A stretch of DNA of 64,000 bases from Isochrysis galbana (GCA_018136815.1 CM030931.1:5028148-5092147); one strand, 5' to 3'. Positions 22,177 through 33,853 are shown, counted from the stretch's first letter. Program-made: numbers and translations. The notes: generated by a model not told the origin, from the letters alone.

Positions 22177-23040
22177 TCTTCCGCGTGAGACTCCCTGCTC
22201 GGGTGAGTAGATCATCAATCGTCCTGCCTTGGATGCCTTTATCCTGGCTCTTTCATTCGTGTCCGTTGTGCGGGCGGCTCGGTGGCCTCGTCCTTCACTA
22301 TAAATGAGACATTGCGATGAGTACTTTTGGCGGGGGTTGTAGCCAATTGCACCTTCACCTTGCTGAAGCTCTTGATGAATGGATGATCTCATGCATGTGA
22401 CCCGTGGCAATCGCGTGTGCCATCGTGCATGGCTGGTTTTGTGGACGATGAAAAATTTTTGGGAAACAAAACGATCATTAGATTCAGGATGGTTGTTGCG
22501 GGTAGGGGGAGTCAACTAATCTCATACTTGGTGGCGATGGAGCGCGCCGCCGCGACTCCCCTCTCCGTCGCCCCCCCCCCGCCGAGGGCGCCCCCCCTTA
22601 CCCATGGTGCAATCACTGCCGAAGCGGCCGCGTCTGCCAGCAGAGGCCGAACAAGTGAGCCGATCCCCGTCGTGCCACACGGCCTGTGGCCCCGGCCACA
22701 CCATTCTCAACCGCCATGCTGTCCCCCCCCCCTGGGGGGCTGCAGACTGCAGGCCACACCAGACACACAGCAGACAAAGCGCGCCAATCCTCCACTGGTA
22801 GAGGTGAGGGAGCCTGGGTAAAAAAACACCGCTGCATCATGGGATCAGAATATTTTTTTCGCGGGCCAGGGGAAAGTTTTCCCCCTACCTTTCCCCCCGC
22901 GCAATCCGAAGTGGGAGCGGAGCGATGGCGACCGACCCGCTAGGACAGGCCGACCTTCGCCGCGCTCCAGCGCGAGAATGCGAGAGTGAGTCGGAGGCTA
23001 GCCCACCATTTCTGCTGGGGCTGGTCATGTACTGTGCTCA
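22177..23040. other. Spacer with a MERA B-type copy
   Basis: No host gene is recognised. At 22539 an ATG opens MERAAATPLSV, matching the B-type MERA copies at 31.65 and 49.83 kb; a +1 frame gives SLPKRPRLPAEAEQ, so this copy is frameshifted. The rest holds nothing identifiable. Confidence 0.45.
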
Positions 23041-23111
23041 TATGTGTCTTGGACTGGTGAAATAAAGACTAAAATTAGAATTACTATGGTTATAATTTGG
23101 CAAAACTATAA

Positions 23112-23590
23112 TCAATTTGATCTTTTTCTCCTGCGGCGGCGCGCGATGGCGGCCGCAGCGATGGTCGCTGGCCGCGCAGTTCTTCTCCTCCGCGCGCGGT
23201 TCGTTTCCTCCGGCCGTCGTTCGTCGTTCGTTCCCCTTCCCCCGCCACCCCCAGTCGCCTGCCCCCACCTCCCACAAGCTTCCTTCCGCACTTCCGCGCC
23301 CTCCGTGCTCCGTGCGTGCGTCGTGCGTCGTGCGTCGATCACCATGCCCGTAGTCACCCCCGAGGAAAGCTCCATGAGCTCCCCACAAGAACCGCGTTCC
23401 GCGCTAGCTGCCGGCGCGCCCTCGCAGGCAATCTCCAAGAGTGAGATGAGCGAGCCCTGCTCTGACATGGCTGGAGGGTGCTGCGGCTGCGTGGCGTCGG
23501 CCATCACTTGGTCGGCCGGCGCGGTGAGGTGGGCGGAGAGAGAGGAGGGGAGCGTGGCGCGCTCCATGACCCTATCGTTTTAACGATAGT
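23112..23590 (-). mobile_element. MERA repeat, longest ORF copy (151 codons)
   Basis: On the minus strand the hairpin CTATCGTTAAAACGATAG is followed by GGTC and ATG at 23567, opening a 151-codon ORF (MERATLPSSLSAH...) that ends in a basic stretch encoded by GC-rich DNA shared with about 16.6 kb. Only the first part resembles other family members. No known domain is seen. Confidence 0.5.
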
Positions 23591-23816
23591 TTGACGATGC
23601 CGCAGTTGGAGTGAAGGTGTGTGCGTGCAGTGCAGGTGCCTGCTTGTTTTTCCCGATAACATGGGTGGTGTGCCCCACCACTTCCTTGATCAATTTTGGC
23701 TCTCAACTTGCAATCCCACGCGAGCACGATCAACAGCCACCTTGGCGGGCAACTGGCCGCCCAGCGCGCCCCGTTCACCGTGTCTTCACCTGCACCTGCA
23801 GTTCCTGCACTCTCAC

Positions 23817-24582
23817 AAAACTAAGTTTATACTTGGTTCGCCCATGGGGGGGCACGAGCCCCCCTCTCTCTCCACTCCTCCCCTGCCGTGGGGGAGGAAC
23901 CACCCATCCTCCTGGCATGCCTGATGGCTTGCCAGGAGGCCACTGCCCAGCTGACCCACTCTCCCACTGACAGGCACGCCTGGTTCGCTCGTCCTGGCCC
24001 CTCGTGGCCAGCCCATCCCTCCAACCCCCCCTCCCCCCCTGGTCGACAGGCAGACAGGTGCAATTGGGGGCCCCAGAGGCTCAGGAGCGCCAGCGAGGGA
24101 GAGGCAGGGGAGGCCAGGGCCCAGCCCCAGCCTCCTCTGCCCCCAGAGCTGGCCTCCAGGAGCCTCCAGGGGTCGCCAGGGGCAGCTGCAGCTGCAGGCC
24201 TGCCGCAGGCGCGCCATCGCGCGTGCCTGCAGGAGAGCAGGAGAGGGGAGAGAGAGCGCGGAGAAGGGGGTGGGCGGAGCGAGAGCTCCGCTCACTGAAA
24301 AATAGGTAAGTCCCGCACTTGTTTACAGGATAAGTCGGGGCTAAGGCCGCCGCCCACTCGGAGGCACAGGAGGAAGGGGGGGAATGATCACCGGGGGCAG
24401 GCGCTGGCCACCGGACCATATCTAAGCCCTTCACCCCTATCCCCCTAGTAGTGCACGGGGGGAGTCGCCTCATGGCAGAGGGAGAAAGGCCGGGGGAGTG
24501 GGGGTGTAGAAAGTTTCCCTACGTGAGTAGAAAGTAGAGGGTCCACGGCCGCGTGTGCGGTGAGACTATTAAAAGGTTTAAT
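23817..24582 (-). mobile_element. R1 retroposon-like element, longest copy, with 17-bp target duplication
   Basis: The 766-bp element is flanked by AGTTCCTGCACTCTCAC at 23800-23816 and exactly again at 24583-24599. One end is the ACTAAGTTTATACTTGGT hairpin block, the other ends AGACTATTAAAAGGTTTA. No ORF of protein-like character is present. A 17-bp duplication is of the size made by target-primed reverse transcription (LINE/SINE), and other R1 copies lose sequence from the AGGTTTA end, as 5'-truncated retroposons do. Hence sense is taken as minus here. Confidence 0.75.
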
Positions 24583-24844
24583 AGTTCCTGCACTCTCACC
24601 TTCACCTGCACCTTCACTGAAGAAAAAACTTTGGACCAGCACCTTCCCAGTTGGAAAAAAGTGCGCGCCATGGCCTCTCAACAATCGAAAAGTAAAGGCA
24701 TGCTTCTCTCACGCATCCACACCTCCCGCCTTGTGCTGTGTCTCACACGCTGCATTCTGCCACACCTCGCCGATAACCTTGCCGATGCGCCCGCATCCAC
24801 GCAATGCACTCTGACACAATGGACTCTCGTCGTTGCTTCACATC

Positions 24845-26514
24845 TTACAAGCATGGTCCTAGGGATGCCTCGCCGCCAATAGGTTTGGGATCCCTGCGAT
24901 CATCGCTATCCTCGGAGCGTATGACTGAGAGCCCATCATAGCCCAGCAAGAAGTGAAGGGTCTGTACTCTTTGAGGGCCCAAGCCCGACGGCGCACTTTT
25001 GTTGGCTTTGGCGTACTCGCCCAAGAGGAACGCGCTGCTCATGCCCAGCATGATGGCACCCAACGCCTGAGAAATCAGAAGTGAGCGTGTGCTCACCTGC
25101 ACAGCCTCTCGGAGCCCCAGGACAATCGCGTGCATGGCGCTACCCGTGACCACCGATAGGGAACCGGCTGTGATCCCATGACTGCTCGATGGGGCCAAGG
25201 CATCGCCCATCGCCTCCTCTGTTTGATCGGATAGCCGGCTCTCATTTTCATCAGAAGGGCCGTTCGGATGGAGGACGGCACAGCTGATCGCATGATACGC
25301 AACTCTGGCGGCTACATCAACCTGCATTGCCTGGCCCAAAGGAATGGTGGCCAATCCCGCCAGCCACCCAAGATTGTCGCAAGTTTCCAAGCCTGAGTGC
25401 AGCAGCATGGCGGAAACCGCGACCAGTGTGGCCCGCGCTGCAGAATCTGAAAAAACTATCCACAACATGCTTAAGGGCATAGCACACCACACTCCCGTTG
25501 CCTGATTGGAGCAAGGTGCATAAGAGGCAGAGCGGTCACTGCGACGAGATGGGAGGGGCCGAAGTGTGGGCCACAATGTCAAGGCTACTACGACTGACGG
25601 TTTGGCAGCTCAGCCATGAAGTCTCTCACCATGATTATCGAGGCGGGTAAAGACTGGGAAAGCTCTAAATAGATCCCGTCAGCCCATCCTGCCGCTGCTG
25701 CTACTGCGAGGGACGCTAGCGTCGGCGGACTGCGTGCAGGGTCGAGTGGTCGTAGTGCCGCATGCAAAGCGATTTGTGGGAGCACAAAACTGCTCAGTGG
25801 TGGCTGAATTCGGCTCAAATATCTCCGACCCGATGACTCAACACGCGCGACAGAGCGTCCCAAGCGCCCCCCCTCTCCAAGGCCTGCATCGAGTAGTCCG
25901 CCTCGGATCTCCCCAATTCTACTCTTCGCTTGAGGGGCCTCAGCGTCATCGGGCACGCTGACACTCCTCAACCTTGCTTCAGCAACTGGCGCCAGCGTGG
26001 CAAAGGCGATGGGGCCGACATATTCACCTATGATCGACAGCCGTGCAGCTTTCACAGCAGCCCGGGCGTATCGACGCAGATACCACCACAAGGAAATGGA
26101 GGAGACACCGATGGCCACAGGATCACTGGATGTGCTCTGCGCACGTGACAGCGTGCGTGGGTGCCAACAGACCCTCACAGCGCTCAGCACGACGGCGGCG
26201 TGGACGTCGGTGCCGAGCCCGGCCTCGCACGGCCACCAGAGACAGGCAAAGACTCCGGCGACACCGCCGGCGAGTGCGTGTCGCCGACGTCGCCCGAGAG
26301 CGTGGAGCGAGAGCACCGCACCATGCCAGACGAGGCAGGAGGTGGCGAGCATAGCGCCGAGCGCAAACGGCGCACTGCGGCTGTGGGCAGGGCTCGCGTT
26401 CACACCCGCCCTCTTGACCGCGCGCGCGGCGGACGCGATGAGCCAGCCGCTGCAGAAGCACCGAAGCGCGCCCGCCAGCGGAGGCAGCAGCAGGGAGCCA
26501 AGCGGCGGCGCCAT
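24845..26514 (-). CDS. Membrane protein of unrecognised family, two exons
   Basis: Exons in gene order are 26514-25630 and 25501-24845, GT-AG, phase 0 (513 aa). The N-terminus has several hydrophobic spans (LPPLAGALRCF, FALGAMLATSCLVWHGAVLSLHAL, ALAGGVAGVFACLWW), and more follow in exon 2 (PLSMLWIVF, LVAVSAMLL, LISQALGAIMLGMSSAFLL). No catalytic motif is recognised and I do not assign a family. Inside exon 2, 30 nt at 25067-25096 look like a tiny GT-AG intron (GTGAGC...CTCAG) whose retention keeps frame. The next 750 bp upstream (26590-27100) have no gene. Confidence 0.6.
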
Positions 26515-26589
26515 CGGACGGCGGACGGCGCGACGCCTCCGCGCGTCGAGCGGCCTCTCCAGCCTAGAACGCCGTCAGACTTTTCTTGT

Positions 26590-28012
26590 CTTGGTTTAAC
26601 TCTAGTGCTGGGACGGTAACCTTCATCTTCATAGGCAACTGAGCCAGGACCAACGGTTACGAACAGCGACAACCATTTTCATTTCAAACACATAACTCAC
26701 AGGCACATAGGCACAGCCAATAGATTCGTAGACAGAGAAAACACGTGTCGCATATGTGGATGTGGTTTGGATGACGAATTGGCGAATTGTCGCATTCATC
26801 CTAGATACTAGATACTAGATAGGCACAGTCACAGGCACAATTCACAATTATCTAGATAAAAGCTTTTGGATATTTGGGTGCACTTTTGGCCCGTTTGGAT
26901 ATCTCCGGATATTTGGGCCGGTCATAGGCCCCGGTGGCCAATACCGGGGGGAGGGCAATATACGCAATACCGGGAGGGGGCAATATACGCAATACGCAAT
27001 ACAGGTAGGGCCTGGTAAAGGTTTTGTGCCCGAACCCCCAACGTTTTGTTTGTGCAAAAGCTTTGAAAAGTGTCAAAATTGCACGCGTCACGCGTCCCCC
27101 TCAAGGGGTGTTTTAGCAACCATCATGTCGCATTCGCGAGCCTCTGCAGGCTATTTCGCTATTTTCCGCTCTACCGTTATACGGATAAATATAACCGCGA
27201 TGGTAAATCATCAATCTTCGTTCTTATGTCTAGCTATACGTCTACGACGTCTCCACGCTTCTATCAATCACTACACTTCATTCAATGTCGGTCTACCATT
27301 ATATCCACGTGGCCAACCAAGCAGCTTCTACAGGCTTCTTTCTACTTTCTACTCGGAATATGAATATGCTCTAGCTCTGGACTGATCACTCAGGGATGGA
27401 GATCAAGGGAGTAGTAAGCACGTGTCGATGAAGACCAAGGAAGTAGCGAGCATCTTGCATGCTAAAGTACACCCTCAAGAACCTCAAGCGTCTAGACTCT
27501 GTAAGTATAACACCTCTGTAAGCTTCTAGACTTTTTAAGTCTACTAGCTACTCCATGGTCCATGGCTAAGCTACGAAAAGCTATAGGTAAAGTGCACGCC
27601 ACTGTGCTCGCGTTGAGAAGCTATTCGCCGATGAATCTTATAGGACCTTCACTAAGCATGGATGAATCCCTTTCACGCCTTTTCTGTGTGCAATCCTTCT
27701 CTAGGACGACGAGTTCTCTTCTGGCCAATTGGTTCCTTCTTTGCTCTCTCTGTTGATTGACCCACCGTGGCTTTCGCTCCCGTGTTTATTACGTGTTGTT
27801 GCCCTTGTTTATCTAGAAAGTGGTGTGGCGTGTCTTCGTACGCACCCAGCAGCCGTCGCAGTGCTCTGCGATCGAAGCCATGCCGTGACCCCTCGTACCC
27901 TTGAGCCCCTACTGCCTTGTGTGTGGTCTCTCGCTAGAAATCACCCACTAGAGATTGATTCAATCTGTTCCTATGGACCCATCACCGCCCTCTGCACCGC
28001 CAAATCCGCCCT
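26590..28012. other. Gene-free, repeat-like AT-richer spacer
   Basis: Contains short tandem GATACTA units (about 26805-26820), GCAATATACGCAATAC repeats (26955-27010) and another TGTCGCATTCGCGA start (27126) like those of the candidate LTRs at 4030 and 17244, but no matching end with a 5-bp duplication was found. No coding region is supported. Confidence 0.4.
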
Positions 28013-28494
28013 CGCACGGCGTGCACAATGTGATTGCAAGTCATCACACGTGCTGCGTAAAGAAACATCTCTTATATTGCACGTTTACGTAGTTGTGCGC
28101 CTTAGGTGGTACGCAGAGGGAAAAAGTCGGCATGCGCACGCACGGCGTCTCCGCGGGGGGGCCGATGCACATCGCGCCGTGCCCAATGCACGGCGTGCAC
28201 AATGTGATTGCAAGTCCAAGTCATCACAGGTGCTCAGTGAGAACTATTCATTAAACTGCATGTTTATGTAGTTGTCGGCCTTGGAGGAAACGCAGAGGAA
28301 AAGCGTTTGCATGCGCACGCACGGCGTCCCCGCGGGGGAACATGCACCGCGGGGAAAAGCAGAGAAAAAAGTTGTTATCCCCACGCACGGCTAGCCCCTA
28401 TTTAATTTTAAAATACTGATATATAGTAGTACATAAATATGGACATTTGATCGCTCAATTCGACTGATGCCCCACAATCGACGGAACGACACCT
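28013..28494 (-). mobile_element. Satellite-bearing element, inverted copy
   Basis: Read on the minus strand it begins AGGTGTCGTTCCGTC at 28494, followed by the GACATCAGTCGAATTGAGCG head and then diverged units of the 173-bp satellite. Same layout as 47486-48081 and 53010-53927. Confidence 0.65.
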
Positions 28495-28760
28495 CGGACG
28501 CGTGGGTTGCCAAGGATGGAGTCTCAGGAGCCTTACCCGGATCCTGGGAACAGTCCATCTCCACAAGTACAAACTTCAAACGAGGGGGGGGGGGGTCCGA
28601 GGCCCAAAGGGCATCGACTATGTGCTAGATGGGTGTTTTCCGGGGTTTCTACCGCTTTCTTTGCTTTGGTGTATTTCCTCAATCCTAACTTTCTCATTTT
28701 TACATCCTTAGAAGTTAAAAAGTATTTTACCGCCCCCCTCCCCCTCCCCCTCTCCCCCTC

Positions 28761-29047
<287 letters not shown>

Positions 29048-29325
29048 TACAGGTGAATGCTTGCGGATCTAGGCACTCACTGGCCACCAGTGAAGAATTT
29101 GTGTAGGAATTTGTGTAGACGTAGACGGACCATACATATTGTCTAGGTCCCACCAGTTACGTGGGAACGCGTGGCGCACTCGACAGCCACAAATTCGACG
29201 GAAAGATTTTCATGAATTCGTCGAGTCCATTCGATGATGTGTTGCACCCTTGAGCGTCGACGCGTCGACGCGCGCGCTGGTGTCATGGAGATTGCGGTGA
29301 CCTCTCACCTCTCGGCGGGGGTACC

Positions 29326-29502
29326 ACGTAAACTTATAGCGTCGTATGACATCTTGTTAGCTAGCATTCCTAGCCACATACACCGGACGAGCCATGCGCC
29401 AACCGCGCACACCCCCATCGCGGGGTAGGGGCTCCGTTGCCGTCGAAGGGCTACGGTCCCGCAGCACTAAGGTTATACTAACACAACAATAAAACTCTGA
29501 CG
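29326..29502 (-). repeat. R2 dispersed repeat, inverted copy
   Basis: Reverse complement of the R2 signature, very close to the 40.65- and 51.93-kb copies. It shares extra flank with the 51.93-kb copy (GTGGTACCCCCGC ... GAGGTCACCGC), so R2 or its host element extends past the core. Confidence 0.8.
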
Positions 29503-29579
29503 GCGGGGATGCTAGCGAACAAGTAAACAGTACAATTCGTCACGCCCTTTCCCAAAGTTCTAATGAAGCCAGTACTCCT

Positions 29580-31360
29580 ATGTACATGAATGAAGACCAG
29601 ACCCCCCCCCCCCCCCCTCCCCCCGGCCGGCGCGCGCGCTCTTGGATGGCCGAGGCTTCGGCGCTGGTTCGCCAGCTGCTTCCGGCTGGCGCGCTGCCTC
29701 GGCCATGCGAGCGCGATATCACATTGGGCAAGCAGCTTCGGCTCTTCGTCTACCCGCTCCCGTGGGCGTACAACGGCCAGGTGGTCGAGTACGTGGAGCA
29801 GCGCGCGAGGGAGCTGCTCCATGTGAAATGCCAGTACCTCCGAGAGGACTCCTGTCCAAATCAGGGCTTCTCACATCTGGAAAACCTACGCTCGCACTGC
29901 ACCGATGTGCCACTGATGGCCAAGCTGCTGCAGGTGAGTGAATGCAGAGCGAGGCGCCGCCGGGTAAGAGAGGAATGGCAGAGCGGTGGAGGAGAGCAAA
30001 GTGCTTACGCAAACGAACCCTATAGGGCTCTCTTCCTCACTCTCACTCTCACCCTCACCCTCACCCACACCCACACCATCGCTCTCACACGTGCTCTCGC
30101 TCTCGTTCTCGCCCTCACTTTCACTCTCACTCTCTCACTCTCTCCTTCAGGCGGCCACCATTGTGCGCGAGCCTGAGCGTGCGGATGTCTTCCTTGTGCC
30201 CTTCCTCCTCGGTTGCAATGCTATGCTTGGATGGGGACACGGCATGACGCGCGTCAATGCCGCTGCTCATCAAGACTTTTTTGAACGTTTTGATCATTTC
30301 TCCAAGAAGCATCTCCCTTACTTTGCACGCTGGCCGCATCGTCACCTTTTTCTCTTCCCACTGGACTCCATGTTTATGCCAAAATGGCTCCGTGGCTCTA
30401 TGTTGGCCCACACGGGCGCTGGTTACCGCAATCGCTCCCGAATTGATGTCCCCGTCCCTTACCTTGTTTCGCTGCCGCGCGAGGCCTTCAGCAGTCACGG
30501 CAGTCCCGCCTACCGGACAAACACCGTCTTCCTCATGGCCTCGCCGACTAGAAACCCGGTGAGGGTTCTTGCCACCTCTGTCTGCCTAGCTGCGACTGGG
30601 CTTGCCACTCTGTGGCTGAGAAAATGGCATGTTTTGATTTCTCGCCCCTCGTTCCAACATGCAGGTGCGCGTGGAACTGGGAAGGCAGCTGCGCGACGCC
30701 GTGTCGCGCGCGAAACGAAGTGGATCGCGGATATCCATCGAGTTGCATGAGACCGACCCAAGAAAAGAGAACGCCATGCCCTTTTCGACTCTCGAGACGA
30801 TCCGTCGCATGTAAGATAGTCCTTGCAATTATATTTAAGTAGTGTCCACCTAGACGACACACCGAGGGGCAGCAGTGGAGAAGACTGTCTCTGGTCTCAC
30901 CGCTCATCCATTCCGTCCCTCGATACGCAGGCAGCGAGCCGTCTTCTGTATTGCTCCCACGGGAGACTCGGATGGCTTCACACAGCGTTTCTACTACATT
31001 TTGTCTGCAGGCTGCATCCCCGTACGCGTAGATACGTATTACCCGTCCCTCAGCTTTGGTCGCGTTGCATGGCCATTCAAACAAACCATAGAGTGGCATA
31101 AAGCCGTGCTTCTGCTCCCCCCTGACCGCTTGAAGGCGATAGGGGTGATGCCCTTCCTCGCAAACATCTCATTGGCACGGATTGCAGAGATGCAGGCATA
31201 CATTGAACGTGTGGTAAGGCCGCACATTCTTTTCGACTACCAAGGCTCCGCACCTGATGCATTCAGTGCGTTTCTAACGGAGTTGGTGCATCTATCGAAA
31301 TCCAAGTTGGGGCAACTCGATAACCGTGCGCAGAGAGTGAGGAAACCTCGCCCTCTGTGA
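29580..31360 (+). CDS. Exostosin-family glycosyltransferase (GT47), four exons
   Basis: Exons are 29580-29933, 30151-30558, 30665-30810 and 30931-31360, with GT-AG borders and phases 0, 0 and 2 all continuous (445 aa). The LRLFVYPLPWAYNG start, the ADVFLVPFLLGC block, the RHLFLFPLDS block, and the exon 4 segment RAVFCIAPTGDSDGFTQRFYYILSAGCIPVRV are the exostosin/GT47 landmarks. In this fold the last segment binds the nucleotide sugar. Plant and algal members build xyloglucan, pectin or other wall glycans in the Golgi. No signal anchor is seen before the first Met, which is followed by a poly-Pro run from a C tract, so an upstream exon may be missing. Confidence 0.82.
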
Positions 31361-31652
31361 GCGTGATTGATATCGAGCCGGGCTCGGAGATTGTTGGAGG
31401 CCGCTTGACTTGTTGGCACAGTGTGCCGTTGGTGTTCGATTTGCCGTCCAAGTGAGGTGTTGTATGTCTTAATTCCACCATGTGTACATTTATAGAGATG
31501 AGGGAGCCTGGTTGGAAAAAAAAATGGTGCATCGCGGAGTCACATCAGTTTTTTCACCGCACTCGGCGAAGTCCCCACCGTTATAATTCTTTGCTTGCTT
31601 TCTTTCGTCTCTCGTTCTCGGTTAAAAGCAACTAACCTTATTGTCAGTTGCC

Positions 31653-31900
31653 ATGGAACGCGCCGCCGCTCCCCTCCTCTCCTCCGGCCCCCCCGCCGAG
31701 GGCGGCCCCCCAGCCCCCATGGAGCAGTCGCTGTCGAAGCGACCGCGCCCGCCATCAGAGGCCGAGCAGGGGAGCGCGACCCGCGTCGCGCCACACGGCC
31801 CGAGTAGATATAAGCAAGCTGACTGGGAACATCTACCGACCTCTCTGAAAAAAATATGGAGCACCAATATAAACTATGAGAGGAGGGGTGTTGAGTGATA
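31653..31900 (+). mobile_element. MERA repeat, B-type copy
   Basis: An inverted repeat CAACTAAC...GTCAGTTG ends just before ATG at 31653, which opens MERAAAPLLSSGPP...MEQSLSKRPRPPSEAEQ (about 80 codons). Closest relative is the minus-strand copy at 49.83 kb. Confidence 0.5.
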
Positions 31901-32104
31901 CCAATGTTCGCACATATTGTGCCGCCAAGCGGGACTGAGATCGGACCATTACTCAGCAACAATCCATTGAGTACGCGCTCTGGCTCGAGACTGCTGAGGA
32001 AGAAGTTAGCTGAGCAGTACTTGGGTAGGGATACCGCTTCTCAAAGCGAGATAGCTGTCATCATACGACGAGCTCTCAGTTCCCTCGTTGATGCCGAAGA
32101 AGGG

Positions 32105-32240
32105 GAAGGAAGTCGCGTTCCGTCAAAAGAGGGCCAGGTGCTATTTTTTTTCACTTAGAATGCTTGTTTTCTTTTTAGGTAGGAATGTCTCAACAATTCC
32201 TCCAGTGAGTATTATTATTACGAAGATGAGTACAAAGCTA
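32105..32240 (+). repeat. Block shared with 52.54-53.01 kb
   Basis: GTCGCGTTCCGTCAAAAGAG, GGGCCAGGTG and then GGAATGTCTCAACAATTCC through GAGTACAAAGCTAATCA match two separated pieces at 52540-52590 and 52925-53009. The second locus has been split by an insertion. Confidence 0.65.
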
Positions 32241-32314
32241 ATCACGACATACAAGGACGCGGCGCGTGCGCATAGCAACTTCCCCCCCACACGCGCGGTA
32301 ATAACCCCCAGCAG

Positions 32315-32884
32315 CTACGCAAGCTGAGTTTTCATCTTCTTCGTCTTTTTCTCACACCCCTCCTCCTCGATCCTATTGTCGATGTCGTTCTGCTGGCAGG
32401 CGACGATGTCGCTTGGCTGATCTTGGGTGGCGAGGTCCGTGATGCGTGCGAGGACGGCCTTCTTGTTCTCCATATAGAGTTTGCCAGCTGCTCGGCGCAC
32501 TTGCACCATGGGACTCGTTTCAGCGTACGCGACCGCCGTGACGTATTCCATGCAGAGGTACGCGACGGCGGCCTCGTCTCCAATGTACTTGGTCTTTGGG
32601 ATCTTGTCGTACTCGTCAGAGTAGTCGCCGACGAGCATGAGTTTCGCCTTGCACCAACGGCCGAAGAGGACGGCGCCGCCCGCGAGGTCGGTGGTGGCGC
32701 GCATGTCGAAGTTGCCGCTGCTGACGCCGCCCGTGAAGGCGTTGTAGAGCGCCGGGTCGACGAGCCCGCCGAGCGTGCTTGGCGCGCCGACGTCGAGGCA
32801 CGCGTAGAGCGGGTCGTCGCGCACGCCGCACGCGAAGGGGTCGATCGAGCCGGTGCGCCGCGAGGCGGCGCTCGCGCGCTCCAT
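32315..32884 (-). CDS. Protein of unrecognised family, 189 aa
   Basis: An ATG at 32884 opens a frame with ordinary amino-acid composition: DPFACGVRDDPLYACLDVG, then VGDYSDEYDKIPKTKYIGDEAA, then a charged, Gln/Asn/Lys-rich tail ending EKKTKKMKTQLA. Upstream, on the same strand, a 45-bp tandem repeat encodes an AERAEAEKAMEGV-type helical repeat in the +1 frame, so the true protein may include it if a one-base change separates them. No domain is recognised. The neighbourhood is rich in mobile debris, and a viral or transposon origin is possible but unproven. Confidence 0.5.
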   Translation of the reverse strand: MERASAASRRTGSIDPFACGVRDDPLYACLDVGAPSTLGGLVDPALYNAFTGGVSSGNFDMRATTDLAGGAVLFGRWCKAKLMLVGDYSDEYDKIPKTKYIGDEAAVAYLCMEYVTAVAYAETSPMVQVRRAAGKLYMENKKAVLARITDLATQDQPSDIVACQQNDIDNRIEEEGCEKKTKKMKTQLA

Positions 32885-33060
32885 CCATTGCCTTCTCCGC
32901 CTCCGCCCTCTCCGCCGCCGTCACCCCTTCCATTGCCTTCTCCGCCTCCGCCCTCTCCCCCGCCGTCACCCCCTCCATTGCCTTCTCCGCCTCCGCCCTC
33001 TCCGCCGCCCTCACCCCCTCCATTGCCTTCTCCGCCTCCGCCCTCTCCGCCGCCCTCCTG
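32885..33060. repeat. 45-bp minisatellite, about 3.5 units
   Basis: Repeated CCTCCATTGCCTTCTCCGCC-type units with period 45, a multiple of three. On the minus strand one frame reads as a 15-residue helical repeat. Confidence 0.85.
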
Positions 33061-33107
33061 AATAATTAAAAAAATGAGACGATATTTTTTAGTGCATTTT
33101 TTTTTGT

Positions 33108-33740
33108 TCATGGGATGAACTCGACTTCCCGACCGGGCCTAACTCGGGGCTCTGCGGTGCTTTCTGTAATGATAAGGCTGCGATAGCCCGATGGCGGGTT
33201 CGTGAGCCTCAGGTTACCGCTCAGAGTCACCTGTCGTGTATCGAGCCCGGTGCTGTCGTGGCTCCGGCCACACCACACACAACAGCCATGCTGGGGTGAG
33301 TCGGGGGAAATCACGGCGACAAGCGGTGCAGAGGAGTGACGAGGACGGGTGGAGACGAGGGACGGAACGCGACGATCGTCGACCATAAGGGTCAAGCGGC
33401 CATCACGCCCAGCTTCCGGCGACAGTTCGATACAAGCGGCGTATGCTTCCAGGAAATCGTTTCCCAGGAGAAGCGACCGCGGCGAGCTGCTGTGAGAATT
33501 GTGCGGCCATGGCCTGCATGAGCTCGATATAGCGCAGTTCGACGGGGTTGAGCCCCGGTGAAGCCGAAGAAGTTGGCGGCGGGACCGTAGCAGACAGTGG
33601 AGAAGGAGAGAGATGAAGAAGGGAGTCGGGCAGCAGGCCCGGGGCCTCTCCACAACGAGACGGCTGGCTTGGCGCGACCGAGGCGACCGAGAGGCGTTCG
33701 AGCTGAGAGGGTGCAACTCGAGGTTCCCTTTTTTTGTCAC
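33108..33740 (-). pseudogene. Gag-protease fragment of an LTR retroelement, internally deleted
   Basis: From about 33720 down to 33490 the minus strand is a close copy of the Gag-like ORF at about 5250-5480. It is then joined, in another frame, to a sequence encoding LLLGNDFLEAYAACIEL followed by RLTLMVDDRRV, which resembles the C-terminal half of retroviral-type aspartic proteases (LLG-DFL block). The active-site Asp-Ser/Thr-Gly part is missing, so the junction is a deletion plus frameshift. Confidence 0.6.
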
Positions 33741-33853
33741 GCCCCTCCCGGCTTTTTAGGTATATAATTTCTACTGACCCCTAACTTCGCCCCTAACTCG
33801 GGAACTCGGGGGTTGATTGACCGCGCGCAAACAAACATAAACACGGGGACTCA

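Noticed and set aside
27026-27385. ORFs around 27.0-27.4 kb
   Set aside because: Tyr/Ser-rich reading of AT-rich repeat-like DNA; stops in all but short stretches and no domain.
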